64,000 bases of DNA from Tipula vernalis (GCA_958295665.1 OY282558.1:112086838-112150837); one strand, 5' to 3'. Shown: positions 38,201 through 53,494, counted from the first letter of the stretch. Program-made: numbers and translations. The notes: a model not told the origin generated them from the letters alone.

Positions 38201-41200
38201 AAATAGAACTTTCTATGAAATGCACGGAAATAATTATGGAATCTAAATACGCGTTGGCACATCAGTTGCAGGTCCCAAGACCTGCCATTTAAGGTATCAA
38301 TAACAGAAATCCGAGCTCAATTGCAGATTTTGGATTTTTATCCCTCTTATTCGACTGATGTATAGTAAGGTGATTTTCAATGGAATCAAGGAACCTGAAT
38401 ACTCGTGGGCATAAAAATTAAAGTTCCTGAGGCCTATAGTTTAAGGTATCAAGAACAGCAATCGGAGGACAATTGAAGATTGTGGATTTTTATGGCTCTT
38501 AATCGACTGATGTATAGTAAGGTGATTTTCATCAAATCGAATTTTCTATGAAATGCACGGAAATAATTATGGAATTTAAATACGCGTTGGCACATGAGTT
38601 ACAGGTCCCTAGAACTGTCATTAAAGTATCAATAACAAAAATCCGAGCTCAATTGCAGATTTTGGATTTTTATGTCTCTTAATCGACTGATGTATAGTAA
38701 GGTGATTTTCATCAAATCGAATTTTCTATGAAATGCACGAAAATAATTATGGAATCTAAATACGCGTTGGCGCATCAGTTACAGATTCCTAGACCTGTCA
38801 TTAAAGGTATCAATAACAGAAATCCGAGCTCAATTGCAGATTTTGGATTTTTATGGCTCTTAATCGACTGATGTATAGTAAGGTGATTTTCAATGGAAAC
38901 AAGGAACCTAAATACTCGTCGGCATAAAAATTAAAGGTCCTGAGGCCTATAATTTGAAGTATCAAGAACAGCAATCGGAGCACAATTGAAGATTCTGGAT
39001 TTTTATGGCTCTTAATCGATTAATGTATAGTAAGGTGATTTTCATCAAATCGAATTTTCTATGAAATGCACGGAAATAATTATGGAATCTAAATACGCGT
39101 TGGCGCAGCAGTTACAGATCTCTAGACCTATCATTAAAGGTATCAAGGATAGAAATCCGAGCTCAATTGAAGATTTTGGATTTTTATGGCTCTTAATCGA
39201 CTGATGTATATTAAGGTGATTTTCAATGGAAACAAGGAACCTAAATACTCGTCGGCATAAAAATTAAAGGTCCTGAGGCCTATAATTTGAGGTATCAAGA
39301 ACAACAATCTAAGCACAATTAAAGATTGTGGATTTTTATGGCTCTTAATCGACTGATGTATAGTAAGGTGATTTTCATCAAATCGAATTTTCTATGAAAT
39401 GCACGGAAATAATTATGGAATCTATATACGCGTTGGCACAGCAGTTACAGATCCCTAGACCTGTCATAAAAGGTATCAATAACAGAAATCCGAGCTCAAT
39501 TGCAGATTTTGGATTTTTATGGCTTTTATTCGACTGATGTATAGTATGGTGATTTTCAATGGAATCAAGGAACCTGAATACTCGTGGCCATAAAAATTAA
39601 AGGTCCTGAGGCCTATAGTTTTAGGTATCAAGAACAGCAATCGGAGCACAATTAAAGATCGTGGATTTGAATGGCTCTTGATCGACTGATGTATAGTAAG
39701 GTGATTTTCATCAAATCGAATTTTCTATGAAATGCACGGAAATAATTATGGAATCTAAATACGCGTTGCACATCAGTTACAGGTCCCTAGACCTGTCATT
39801 AAAGGTATCAATAACAAAAATTCGAGCTTAGTTGCAGATTTTGGATTTTTATGGCTCTTAATCTACTGATGTATAGTAAGGTGATTTTCATCAAATCGAA
39901 TTTTCTATGAAATGCACGGAAATAATTATGGAATCTAAATACGCGTTGGCACATCAGTTACAGGTCCCTAGACCTGTCATAAAAGGTATCAATAACAGAA
40001 ATCCGAGCTCAATTGCAGATTTTGGATTTTTATGGCTCTTATTCGACTGATGTATAGTATGGTGATTTTCAATGGAATCAAGGAACCTGAATACTCGTGG
40101 CCATAAAAATTAAAGGTCCTGAGGCCTATAGTTTTAGGTATCAAGAACAGCAATCGGAGCACAATTAAAGATCGTGGATTTGAATGGCTCTTGATCGACT
40201 GATGTATAGTAAGGTGATTTTCATCAAATCGAATTTTCTATGAAATGCACGGAAATAATTATGGAATCTAAATACGCGTTGCACATCAGTTACAGGTCCC
40301 TAGACCTGTCATTAAAGGTATCAATAACAAAAATTCGAGCTTAGTTGCAGATTTTGGATTTTTATGGCTCTTAATCTACTGATGTATAGTAAGGTGATTT
40401 TCATCAAATCGAATTTTCTATGAAATGCACGGAAATAATTATGGAATCTAAATACGCGTTGGCGCAGCAGTTACAGATCTCTAGACCTATCACTAAAGGT
40501 ATCAAGGATAGAAATCCGAGCTCAATTGCAGATTTTGGATTTTTATGGCTCTTAATCGACTGATGTTATAGTAAGGTGATTTTCATCAAATAGAATTTTC
40601 TATGAAATGCACGGAAATAATTATGGAATCTAAATACGCGTTGGCACATCAGTTACAGGTCCCTAGACCTGTCATAAAAGGTATCAATAACAGAAATCCG
40701 AGCTCAATTGCAGATTTTGGATTTTTATGGCTCTTATTCGACTGATGTATAGTATGGTGATTTTCAATGGAATCAAGGAACCTGAATACTCGTGGCCATA
40801 AAAATTAAAGGTCCTGAGGCCTATAGTTTTAGGTATCAAGAACAGCAATCGGAGCACAATTAAAGATCGTGGATTTGAATGGCTCTTGATCGACTGATGT
40901 ATAGTAAGGTGATTTTCATCAAATCGAATTTTCTATGAAATGCACGGAAATAATTATGGAATCTAAATACGCGTTGCACATCAGTTACAGGTCCCTAGAC
41001 CTGTCATTAAAGGTATCAATAACAAAAATTCGAGCTTAGTTGCAGATTTTGGATTTTTATGGCTCTTAATCTACTGATGTATAGTAAGGTGATTTTCATC
41101 AAATCGAATTTTCTATGAAATGCACGGAAATAATTATGGAATCTAAATACGCGTTGGCGCAGCAGTTACAGATCTCTAGACCTATCACTAAAGGTATCAA

Positions 41201-44200
41201 GGATAGAAATCCGAGCTCAATTGCAGATTTTGGATTTTTATGGCTCTTAATCGACTGATGTATATTAAGGTGATTTTCAATGGAAACAAGGAACCTAAAT
41301 ACTCGTCGGCATAAAAATTAAAGGTCCTGAGGCCTATAATTTGAGGTATCAAGAACAGCAATCTAAGCACAATTAAAGATTGTGGATTTTTATGGCTCTT
41401 AATCGACTGATGTATAGTAAGGTGATTTTCATCAAATCGAATTTTCTATGAAATGCACGGAAATAATTATGGAATCTAAATACGCGTCGGCACATCAGTT
41501 ACAGATTCATAGACCTGTCATTAAAGGTATCAATAACAGAAATCCGAGCTCAATTGCAGATTTTGGATTTTTATGGCTCTTAATCGACTGATGTATATTA
41601 AGGTGATTTTCATCAAATCGAATTTTCTATGAAATGCACGGAAATAATTATGGAATCTAAATACGCGTTGGCACATCAGTTACAGGTCCCTAAACCTGTC
41701 ATTAATGGTATCAATAACAGAAATCCAAGCTCAATTGCAGATTTTGGATTTTTATGGCTCTTAATCGACTGATGTATAGTGAGATGATTTTCATCAAATC
41801 GAATTTTCTATGAAATGCACGGAAATAATTATGGAATCTAAATACGCGTTTGGACAGCAGTTACAGGTCCCTAGACCTATCATTAAAAGTATCAAGGATA
41901 GAAATCCGAGCTCAATTGCAGATTTTGGATTTTTATGGCTCTTAATCGACTGATAAATAGTAAGGTGATTTTCATCAAATAGAATTTTCTATGAAATGCA
42001 CGGAAATAATTATGGAATCTAAATACGCGTTAGTACATCAGTTACAGGTCCCTAGACCTGTCATAAAAGGTATCAATAACAGAAATCCGAGCTCAATTGA
42101 AGATTTTGGATTTTTATGGCTCTTATTCGACTGATGTATAGTAAGGTGATTTTCAATGGAATCCAGGAACCTGAATACTCGTGGGCATAAAAATTAAAGG
42201 TTCTAAGGCCTTTAGTTTGAGGTATCAAGAACAGCAATCGGAGCACAATTGAAGATCGTGGATTTGTATGGCTCTTAATCGACTGATGTATAGTAAGGTG
42301 ATTTTCATCAAATCGAATTTTCTATGAAATGCACGGAAATAATTATGGAATCTAAATACGCGTTGGCACATCAGTTACAGGTCCCTAGACCTATCATTAA
42401 AGGTATCAAGGATAGAAATCCGAGCTCAATTGAAGATTTTGGATTTTTATGGCTCTTAATCGACTGATGTATATTAAGGTGATTTTCAATGGAAACAAGG
42501 AACCTAAATACTCGTCGGCATAAAAATTAAAGGTCCTGAGGCCTATAATTTGAGGTATCAAGAACAGCAATCTAAGCACAATTAAAGATTGTGGATTTTT
42601 ATGGCTCTTAATCGACTGATGTATAGTAAGGTGATTTTCATCAAATCGAATTTTCTATGAAATGCACGGAAATAATTATGGAATCTAAATACGCGTCGGC
42701 ACATCAGTTACAGATTCATAGACCTGTCATTAAAGGTATCAATAACAGAAATCCGAGCTCAATTGCAGATTTTGGATTTTTATGGCTCTTAATCGACTGA
42801 TGTATATTAAGGTGATTTTCATCAAATCGAATTTTCTATGAAATGCACGGAAATAATTATGGAATCTAAATACGCGTTGGCACATCAGTTACAGGTCCCT
42901 AGACCTGTCATTAAAGGTATCAATAACAGAAATCCGAGCTCTATTGCAGATTTTGGATTTTTATGGCTCTTAATCGACTGATGTATAGTAAGGTGATTTT
43001 CATCAAATCGAATTTTCTATGAAATGCACGGAAATAATTATGGAATCTAAATACGCGTTGGCACATCAGTTACAGGTCTCTAGACCTGTCATAAAAGGTA
43101 TCAATAACAGAAATCCGAGCTCAATTGCAGATTTTGGATTTTTATGGCTCTTATTCGACTGATGTATAGTAAGGTGATTTTCAATGGAATCAAGGAACCT
43201 GAATACTCGTGGCCATAAAAATTAAAGGTCCTGAGGCCTATAGTTTTAGGTATCAAGAACAGCAATCGGAGCACAATTAAAGATCGTGGATTTGAATGGC
43301 TCTTGATCGACTGATGTATAGTAAGGTGATTTTCATCAAATCGAATTTTCTATGAAATGCACGGAAATAATTATGGAATCTAAATACGCGTTGGCACATC
43401 AGTTACAGGTCCCTAGACCTGTCACTAAAGGTATCAATAACAAAAATTCGAGCTTAGTTGCAGATTTTGGATTTTTATGGCTCTTAATCGACTGATGTAT
43501 AGTAAGGTGATTTTCATCAAATCGAATTTTCTATGAAATGCACGGAAATAATTATGGAATCTAAATACGCGTTGGCGCAGCAGTTACAGATCTCTAGGCC
43601 TATCATTAAAAGTATCAAGGATAGAAATCCGAGCTCAATTGCAGATTTTGGATTTTTATGGCTCTTAATCGACTGATAAATAGTAAGGTGATTTTCATCA
43701 AATAGAATTTTCTATGAAATGCACGGAAATAATTATGGAATCTAAATACGCGTTAGCACATCAGTTACAGGTCCCTAGACCTGTCATAATAGGTATCAAT
43801 AACAGAAATCCGAGCTCAATTGAAGATTTTGGATTTTTATGGCTCTTATTCGACTGATGTATAGTAAGGTGATTTTCAATGGAATCAAGGAACCTGAATA
43901 CTCGTGGGCATAAAAATTAAAGGTCCTAAGGCCTTTAGTTTGAGGTATCAAGAACAGCAATCGAAGCACAATTGAAGATCGTGGATTTGTGTGGCTCTTA
44001 ATCGACTGATGTATAGTAAGGTGATTTTTATCAAATCGAATTTTCTATGAAATGCACGGAAATAATTATGGAATCTTGGCACAGCAGTTACAGATCCCTA
44101 GACCTGTCATTAAAGGTATCAAGGATAGAAATCCGAGCTCAATTGCAGATTTTGGATTTTTATGGCTCTTAATCGACTGATGTATAGTAAGGTGATTTTC

Positions 44201-45041
44201 ATCAAATCGAATTTTCTATGAAATGCACGGAAATAATTATGGAATCTAAATACGCGTTAGCACATCAGTTACAGGTCCCTAGACCTGTCATTAAAGGTAT
44301 CAATAACAGAAATCCGAGCTCAATTGCAGATTTTGGATTTTTATGGCTCTTAATCAACTGATGTATAGTAAGGTGATTTTCAATGGAATCAAGGAACCTA
44401 AATACTCGTCGGCATAAAAATTGAAGGTCCTGAGGCCTATAATTTGAGGTATCAAGAACAGCAATCGGAGCACAATTGAAGATTGTGGATTTTTATGGCT
44501 CTTAATCGACTGATGTATATATAGTAAGGTGATTTTCATCAAATCGAATTTTCTATGAAATGCACGAAAATAATTATGGAATCTAAATACGCGTTGGCAC
44601 ATCAGTTACAGGTCCCTATACCTGTCATTAAAGGTATAAATAACAGAAATCCGAGCTCAATTGCAGATTTTGAATTTTTATGGCTCTTAATCGACTGATG
44701 TATAGTAAGGTGATTTTCAATGGAATCAAGGAACCTAAATACTCGTCGGCATAAAAATTAAAGGTCCTGGGGCCTATAATTTGAGGTATCAAGAACAGCA
44801 ATCGGAGCACAACGGAAGATTGTGGATTTTTATGGCTCTTAATCGACTGATGTATAGTAAGGTGATTTTCATCAAATCGAATTTTCTATGAAATGCACGG
44901 ACATACTTATGGAATCTAAACAAGCGTTGGCACATTAGAGACAGGTCCCTAGACCTGTCATTAAAGGTATAAATAACAGAAATCCGAGCTCAATTGCAGA
45001 TTTTGGATTTTTATGGCACTTAATCGACTGATTTATAGTAA

Positions 45042-45193
45042 GGTGATTTTCAATGGAATCAAGGAACCTAAATACTCGTCGGCATAAAAATTAAAGGTCC
45101 TGAGGCCTATAATTTGAGGTATCAAGAACAGCAATCGGAGCACAATTGAAGATTGTGGATTTTTATGGCTCTTAATCGACTGATGTATAGTAA
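45042..45193 (+). repeat. Representative B monomer, 152 bp
   Basis: In order it holds GGTGATTTTCAATGGAATC, CTCGTCGGCATAAAAATTAA, the shorter dyad AGGTC-CTGA-GGCCT (one T-G wobble), CAAGAACAGCAATCGGAGCA, AATTGAAGATTGTGG and the shared tail. The period of 152 is confirmed here and between 44709 and 44861. Confidence 0.95.
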
Positions 45194-48099
45194 GGTAATT
45201 TTCAATGGAATCAAGGAACCTAAATACTCGTCGGCATAAAAATTAAAGGTCCTGAGGATTTTAATTTGAGGTATCAATAACAGAAATCCAAGCTCAATTG
45301 CAGGTTTTGGATTTTTATGGCTCTTAATCGACTGATGTATAGTAAGGTGATTTTCATCAAATCGAATTTTCTATGAAATGCACGGAAATAATTATGGAAT
45401 CTAAATACGCTTTGGCACATCAGTTACAGGTTTCTAGACCTGTCATTAAAGGTATCAATAACGGAAATCCGAGCTCAATTGCAGATTGTGGATTTTTATG
45501 GCTCTTAATCGACTGATGTATATAAGGTGATTTTCAATGGAATCAAGGAACCTAAATACTCGTCGGCATAAAAGTTAAAGGTCCTGAGGCCTATCATTAG
45601 ATGTATCAAGAACAGCAATCGGAGCACAATTGAAGATTGTGGATTTTTATGGCTCTTAATCGACTGATGTATAGTAAGGTGATTTTCATCAAATCGAATT
45701 TTCTATGAAATGCACGGAAATAATTATGGAATCTAAATAAGCGTTCGCACATCAGTTAGAGGTCGCTAGACCTGTCATTAAAGGTATCAATAACAGAAAT
45801 CCAAGCTCAATTGCAGATTTTGGATTTTTATGGCTCTTAATCGACTGATGTAAGGTGATTTTCATCAAATCGAATTTTATATGAAATGCACGGAAATAAT
45901 TATGGAATCTAAATACGCGTTGGCACATCAGTTACAGGTCCCTAGACCTGCCATTAAAGGTATCAATAACAGAAATCCGAGCTCGATTGCAGATTTTGGA
46001 TTTTTATGGCTCTTAATCGACTGATGTATAGTAAGGTGATTTTCAATGGAATCAAGGAACCTAAATACTCGTCGGCATAAAAATTAAAGGTCCTTAAGCC
46101 TATAATTTTAAGTATCAATAACAGAAATCCGAGCTCAATTGCAGATTTTGGATTTTTATGGCTCTTAATCGACTGATGTATAGTAAGGTGATTTTCATCA
46201 AATCGAATTTTCTATGAAATGCACGGAAATAATTATGGAATCTAAATACGCGTTGGCACATCAGTTACAGGTCCCTAGACCTGTCATAAATGGTATCAAT
46301 AACAGAAATCCGAGCTCAATTGCAGATTTTGGATTTTTATGGCTCTTAATCGACTGATGTATAGTGAGGTGATTTTCATCAAATAGAATTTTCTATGAAA
46401 TGCACGGAAATAATTATGGTATCTAAATACGCGTTGGCACATCAGTTACAGGTCCCTAGACCTGTCATTAAAGGTATCAGTAACAGAAATCCGAGCTCAA
46501 TTGCAGATTTTGGATTTTTATGGCTCTTATTCGACTGATGTATAGTAAGGTGATTTTCAATGGAATCAAGGAACCTGAATACTCGTGGGCATAAAAATTA
46601 AAGGTCCTGAGGCCTATAGTTTGAGGTATCAAGAACAGCAATTGGAGCACAATTGAAGATCGTGGATTTGTATGGCTCTTAATCGACTGATGTATAGTAA
46701 GGTGATTTTCATCAAATCGAATTTTCTATGAAATGCACGGAAATAATTATGGAATCTAAATACGCGTTGGCACATCAGTTACAGGTCCCTAGACCTGTCA
46801 TTAAAGGTATCAATTACAAAAATCCAAGCTCAATTGCAGATTTTGGATTTTTATGGCTCTTAATCGACTGATGTATAGTAAGGTGATTTTCATCAAATCG
46901 AATTTTCAATGAAATGCACGGAAATAATTATGGAATCTAAATACGCGTTGGCACAGCAGTTACAGATCCCTAGACCTATCATTAAAAGTATCAAGTATAG
47001 AAATCCAAACTCAATTGCAGATTTTGGATTTTTATGGCTCTTAATCGACTGAAGTATAGTAAGGTGATTTTCATCAAATATAATTTTCTATGAAAAGGAA
47101 CCTAAATACTCGTCGGCATAAAAATTAAGGTCCTGAGGCCTATAATTTGAGGTATCAAGAACAGCAATCGGACCACAATTAAAGATTGTGGATTTTTATG
47201 GCTCTTAATCGACTGATGTATAGTAAGGTGATTTTCATCAAATCGAATTTTCTATGAAATGCACGGAAATAATTATGTAATCTAAATACGCGTTGGCACA
47301 GCAGTTACAGATCCCTAGACCTATCATTAAAAGTATCAAGTATAGAAATCCGAGCTCAATTGCAGATTTTGAATTTTTATGGCTCTTAATCGACTGATGT
47401 AAGGTGATTTTCATCAAATAGAACTTTCTATGAAATGCACGGAAATAATTATGGAATCTAAATACGCGTTGGCACATCAGTTACAGGTCCCTAGACCTGT
47501 CATTAAAGGTATCAATAACAGAAATCCGAGCTCAATTGCAGATTTTGTATTTTTATGGCTCTTATTCGACTGATGTATAGTAAGGTGATTGTCAATGGAA
47601 TCAAGGAACCTGAATACTCGTGGGCATAAAAATTAAAGGTCCTAAAGCCTTTAGTTTGAGGTATCAAGAACAGCAATCGGAGCACAATTGAGGATCGTGG
47701 ATTTGTATGGCTCTTAATCGACTGATGTATAGTAAGGTGATTTTCATCAAATCGAATTTTCTATGAAATGCACGGAAATAATTATGGAATCTAAATACGC
47801 GTTGGCACAGCAGTTACAGATCCCTAGACCAGTCATTAAAGGTATCAAGGATAGAAATCCGAGCTCAATTGCAGATTTTGGATTTTTATGGCTCTTAATC
47901 GACTGATGTATAGTAAGGTGATTTTCATCAAATCGAATTTTCTATGAAATGCACGGAAATAATTATGGAATCTAAATACGCGTTAGCACATCAGTTACAG
48001 GTCCCTAGACCTGTCATTAAAGGTATCAATAACAGAAATCCGAGCTCAATTGCAGATTTTGGATTTTTATGGCTCTTAATCAACTGATGTATAGTAAGG

Positions 48100-49830
48100 T
48101 GATTTTCAATGGAATCAAGGAACCTAAATACTCGTCGGCATAAAAATTAAGGTCTTGAGGCCTACAGTTTGAGGTATCAAGAACAGCAATCGGAGCTTAA
48201 TTGAAGATTGTGGATTTTTACGGCTCTTAATCGACTGATGTATAGTAAGGTGATTTTCATCAAATAGAATTTTCTATTAAATGCACGGAAATAATTATGG
48301 AATCTAAATACGCGTTGGCACATCAGTTACAGGCCCCTAGACCTGCTATTAAAGGTATCAATAACAGAAATCCGAGCTCAATTGCAGATTTTGGATTTTT
48401 ATGGCTCTTATACGACTGATGTATAGTAAGGTGATTTTCAATGTAATCAAGGAACCTAAATAATCGTCGGCATAAAAATTAAGGTCCTGAGGCCTACAAT
48501 TTGAGGTATCAAGAACAGCAATCGGAGCACAATTGAAGATTGTGGATTTTTATGGCTCTTAATCGACTGATGTATATAGTAAGGTGATTTTCATCAAATC
48601 GAATTTTCTATGAAATGCACGGAAATAATTATGGAATCTAAATACGCGTTGGCACATCAGTTACAGGTCCCTAGACCTGTCATTAAAGGTATCAATAACA
48701 GAAATCCGAGCTCAATTGCAGATTTTGGATTTTTATGGCTCTTATACGACTGATGTATAGTAAGGTGATTTTCAATGGAATCAAGGAACCTAAATACTCG
48801 TCGGCATAAAAATTAAAGGTCCTGAGGCCTATAATTTGAGGTATCAAGAACAGCAATCGGAGCACAATTGAAGATTGTGGATTTTTATGGCTCTTAATCG
48901 ACTGATGTATATAGTAAGGTGATTTTCATCAAATCGAATTTTCTATGAAATGCACGGAAATAATTATGGAATCTAGATACGCGTTGGCACATTAGAAACA
49001 GGTCCCTAGACCTGTCATTAAAGGTATCAAGAACAGAAATCCGAGCTCAATTGCAGAGTTTGGATTTTTATGGCTCTTAATCGACTGATGTATAGTAAGG
49101 TGATTTTCAATGGAATCAAGGAACCTAAATACTCGTCGGCATAAAAATTGAAGGTCCTGAGGCATATAATTTGAATTATCAAGAACAGCAATCGGAGCAC
49201 AATTGAAGATTGTGGATTTTTATGGCTCTTAATCGACTGATGTATAGTAAGGTGATTTTCATCAAATCGAATTTTCTATGAAATGCACGGAAATAATTAA
49301 GGAATCTAAATACGGTTTAGCACATTAGAGACAGGTCCCTAGACCTGTCATTAAAGGTATCAATAACAGAAATCCGAGCTCAATTTCAGATTTTGGATTT
49401 TTATGGCTCTTAATCGACTGATGTATAGTAAGTTGATTTTCAATGGAATCAAGGAACCTAAATACTGTAAGGTGATTTTCATCAAATCGAATTTTCTATG
49501 AAATGCACGGAAATAATTATGGAATCTAAATACGCGTTGGCACATCAGTTACAGATTCCTAGACCTGTCATTAAAGGTATCAAGGATAGAAATCCGAGCT
49601 CAATTGCAGATTTTGGATTTTTATGGCTCTTAATCGACTGATGTATAGTAAGGTGATTTTCATCAAATCGAATTTTCTATGAAATGTACGGAAATAATTA
49701 TGGAATCTAAATACGCGTTAGCACATCAGTTACAGGTCCCTAAACCTGTCATTAAAGGTATCAATAACAGAAATCCGAGCTCAATTGCAGATTTTGGATT
49801 TTTATGGCTCTTAATCAACTGATGTATAGT
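48100..49830. repeat. 1735-bp satellite block, copy 1
   Basis: Multi-monomer block repeated at +1735 bp (about 49835-51540). Shared diagnostic variants include AAGGTCTTGAGGCCTACAG (about 48150 and 49886), a B monomer lacking its 3' half joined to an A monomer at AAATACTGTAAGG, and CGGTTTAGCACATTAGAGAC. Only a few substitutions separate the copies (for example CTATTAAATG against CTATGAAATG). Confidence 0.88.
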
Positions 49831-49834
49831 AAGG

Positions 49835-51540
49835 TGATTTTCAATGGAATCAAGGAACCTAAATACTCGTCGGCATAAAAATTAAGGTCTTGAGGCCTAC
49901 AGTTTGAGGTATCAAGAACAGCAATCGGAGCTTAATTGAAGATTGTGGATTTTTACGGCTCTTAATCGACTGATGTATAGTAAGGTGATTTTCATCAAAT
50001 AGAATTTTCTATGAAATGCACGGAAATAATTATGGAATCTAAATACGCGTTGGCACATCAGTTACAGGCCCCTAGACCTGCTATTAAAGGTATCAATAAC
50101 AGAAATCCGAGCTCAATTGCAGATTTTGGATTTTTATGGCTCTTATACGACTGATGTATAGTAAGGTGATTTTCAATGTAATCAAGGAACCTAAATAATC
50201 GTCGGCATAAAAATTAAGGTCCTGAGGCCTACAATTTGAGGTATCAAGAACAGCAATCGGAGCACAATTGAAGATTGTGGATTTTTATGGCTCTTAATCG
50301 ACTGATGTATATAGTAAGGTGATTTTCATCAAATCGAATTTTCTATGAAATGCACGGAAATAATTATGGAATCTAAATACGCGTTGGCACATCAGTTACA
50401 GGTCCCTAGACCTGTCATTAAAGGTATCAATAACAGAAATCCGAGCTCAATTGCAGATTTTGGATTTTTATGGCTCTTATACGACTGATGTATAGTAAGG
50501 TGATTTTCAATGGAATCAAGGAACCTAAATACTCGTCGGCATAAAAATTAAAGGTCCTGAGGCCTATAATTTGAGGTATCAAGAACAGCAATCGGAGCAC
50601 AATTGAAGATTGTGGATTTTTATGGCTCTTAATCGACTGATGTATATAGTAAGGTGATTTTCATCAAATCGAATTTTCTATGAAATGCACGGAAATAATT
50701 ATGGAATCTAGATACGCGTTGGCACATTAGAAACAGGTCCCTAGACCTGTCATTAAAGGTATCAAGAACAGAAATCCGAGCTCAATTGCAGAGTTTGGAT
50801 TTTTATGGCTCTTAATCGACTGATGTATAGTAAGGTGATTTTCAATGGAATCAAGGAACCTAAATACTCGTCGGCATAAAAATTGAAGGTCCTGAGGCAT
50901 ATAATTTGAATTATCAAGAACAGCAATCGGAGCACAATTGAAGATTGTGGATTTTTATGGCTCTTAATCGACTGATGTATAGTAAGGTGATTTTCATCAA
51001 ATCGAATTTTCTATGAAATGCACGGAAATAATTATGGAATCTAAATACGGTTTAGCACATTAGAGACAGGTCCCTAGACCTGTCATTAAAGGTATCAATA
51101 ACAGAAATCCGAGCTCAATTTCAGATTTTGGATTTTTATGGCTCTTAATCGACTGATGTATAGTAAGTTGATTTTCAATGGAATCAAGGAACCTAAATAC
51201 TGTAAGGTGATTTTCATCAAATCGAATTTTCTATGAAATGCACGGAAATAATTATGGAATCTAAATACGCGTTGGCACATCAGTTACAGATTCCTAGACC
51301 TGTCATTAAAGGTATCAAGGATAGAAATCCGAGCTCAATTGCAGATTTTGGATTTTTATGGCTCTTAATCGACTGATGTATAGTAAGGTGATTTTCATCA
51401 AATCGAATTTTCTATGAAATGTACGGAAATAATTATGGAATCTAAATACGCGTTAGCACATCAGTTACAGGTCCCTAAACCTGTCATTAAAGGTATCAAT
51501 AACAGAAATCCGAGCTCAATTGCAGATTTTGGATTTTTAT
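49835..51540. repeat. 1735-bp satellite block, copy 2
   Basis: Near-identical partner of the preceding block. Similarity to the neighbouring pattern breaks at about 51550, where TTAATCGTCTGATTTATAG replaces the expected tail. Confidence 0.88.
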
Positions 51541-53313
51541 GGCTCTTAATCGTCTGATTTATAGTAAGGTGATATTCAATGGAATCAAGGAACCTAAATA
51601 CTCGTCGGCATCAAAATTAAAGGTCCTGAGGCCTATAATTTGAGGTATCAATAACAGAAATCCAAGCTCAATTGCAGATTTTGGATTTGTATGGCTCTTA
51701 ATCGACTGATGTATAGTAAGGTGATTTTCATCAAATAGAATTTTCTACGAAATGCACGGAAATAATTATGGAATCTAAATACGCGTCGGCACATCAATTA
51801 CAGGTCCCTAGACCTGTCATTAAAGGTATCAATAACAGAAATCCGAGCTCAATTGCAGATTTTGTATTTTTATGGCTCTTAATCGACTGATGTATATAAG
51901 GTGATTTTCAATGGAATCAAGGAACCTAAATACTCGTCGGCATAAAAATTAAAGGTACTAAGGCCTATCATTAGAGGTATCAAGAACAGCAATCGGAGCA
52001 CAATTAAAGATTGTGGATTTTTATGACTCTTAATCGACTGATGTATATAGTAAGGTGATTTTCATCAAATCGAATTTTCTATGAAATGCACGGAAATAAT
52101 TATGGAATCTAAATACGCGTTGGCACATCAGTTACAGGTCCCTAGACCTGCTATTAAAGGTATCAATAACAGAGATTCGAGCTCAATTGCAGATTTTGGA
52201 ATTTGATGGCTCTTATTCGACTGATGTATAGTAAGGTGATTTTCATCAAATCGAATTTTCAATGAAATGCACGGAAATAATTATGGAATCTAAATACGCG
52301 TTCGCACATCAGTTAGAGGTCGGTAGACCTGTCATTAAAGGTATCAATAACAGAAATCCAAGTTCAATTGCAGATTTTGGATTTTTATGGCTCTTAATCG
52401 ACTGATGTAAGGTGATTTTCATCAAATCGAATTTTCTATGAAATGCACGGAAATAATTATGGAATCTAAATACGCGTTGGCACAGCAGTTACAGATCCCT
52501 AGACCTGTCATTAAAGGTATCAATAACAAAAATCCGAGCTCAATTGCAGATTTTGGATTTTTATGGCTCTTAATCGTCTGATGTATAGTAAGGTGATTTT
52601 CATCAAATCGAATTTTCTATAAAATGCACGGAAATAATTTTGGAATCTAAATATGCGTTGGCACATCAGTTACAGGTTCCTAGACCTGTCATTAAAGGTA
52701 TCAATAACAGAAATCCGAGCTCAATTGCAGATTTTGGATTTTTATGGCTCTTAATCGACTGATGTATAGTAAGGTGATTTTCATCAAATCGAATTTTCTA
52801 TGAAATGCACGGAAATAATTATGGAATCTAAATACGCGTTCGCACATCAGTTACAGGTCACTATACCTGTCATTAAAGGTATCAATAACAGAAATCCAAG
52901 CTCAATTGCAGATTTTGGATGTTTATGGCTCTTAATCGACTGATGTAAGGTGATTTTCATCAAATCGAATTTTCTATGAAATGCACGGAAATAATTATGG
53001 AATCTAAATACGCGTTGGCACAGCAGTTACAGATCCCTAGACCTGTCATTAAAGGTATCAATAACAGAAATCCGAGCTCAATAATTGCAGATTTTGGATT
53101 TTTATGACTCTTAATCGACTGATGTATAGTAAGGTGATTTTCATCAAATCGAATTTTCAATGAAATGCACTGAAATAATTATGGAATCTAAATACGCGTT
53201 GGCACATCAGTTACAGGTCCCTAGACCTGTCATCAATGGTATCATTAACAGAAATCCGAGCTCAATTGCAGATTTTGGATTTTTATGGCTCTTAATCGAC
53301 TGATGTATAGTGA

Positions 53314-53494
53314 GGTGATTTTCATCAAATCGAATTTTCTATGAAATGCACGGAAATAATTATGGAATCTAAATACGCGTTGGCACATCAGTTACAGGTC
53401 CCTAGACCTGTCATTAAAGGTATCAATAACAGAAATCCGAGCTCAATTGCAGATTTTGGATTTTTATGGCTCTTAATCGACTGATGTATAGTAA
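53314..53494 (+). repeat. Representative A monomer, 181 bp
   Basis: This copy is close to the array consensus. In order it holds GGTGATTTTCATCAAATCG, the A-specific TGAAATGCACGGAAATAATT, the palindrome ACGCGT, the dyad ACAGGTC-CCTA-GACCTGT, CAATAACAGAAATCCGAGCT and the conserved tail TTATGGCTCTTAATCGACTG. The period of 181 is confirmed between 53314 and 53495 and between 58105 and 58286. Confidence 0.95.
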
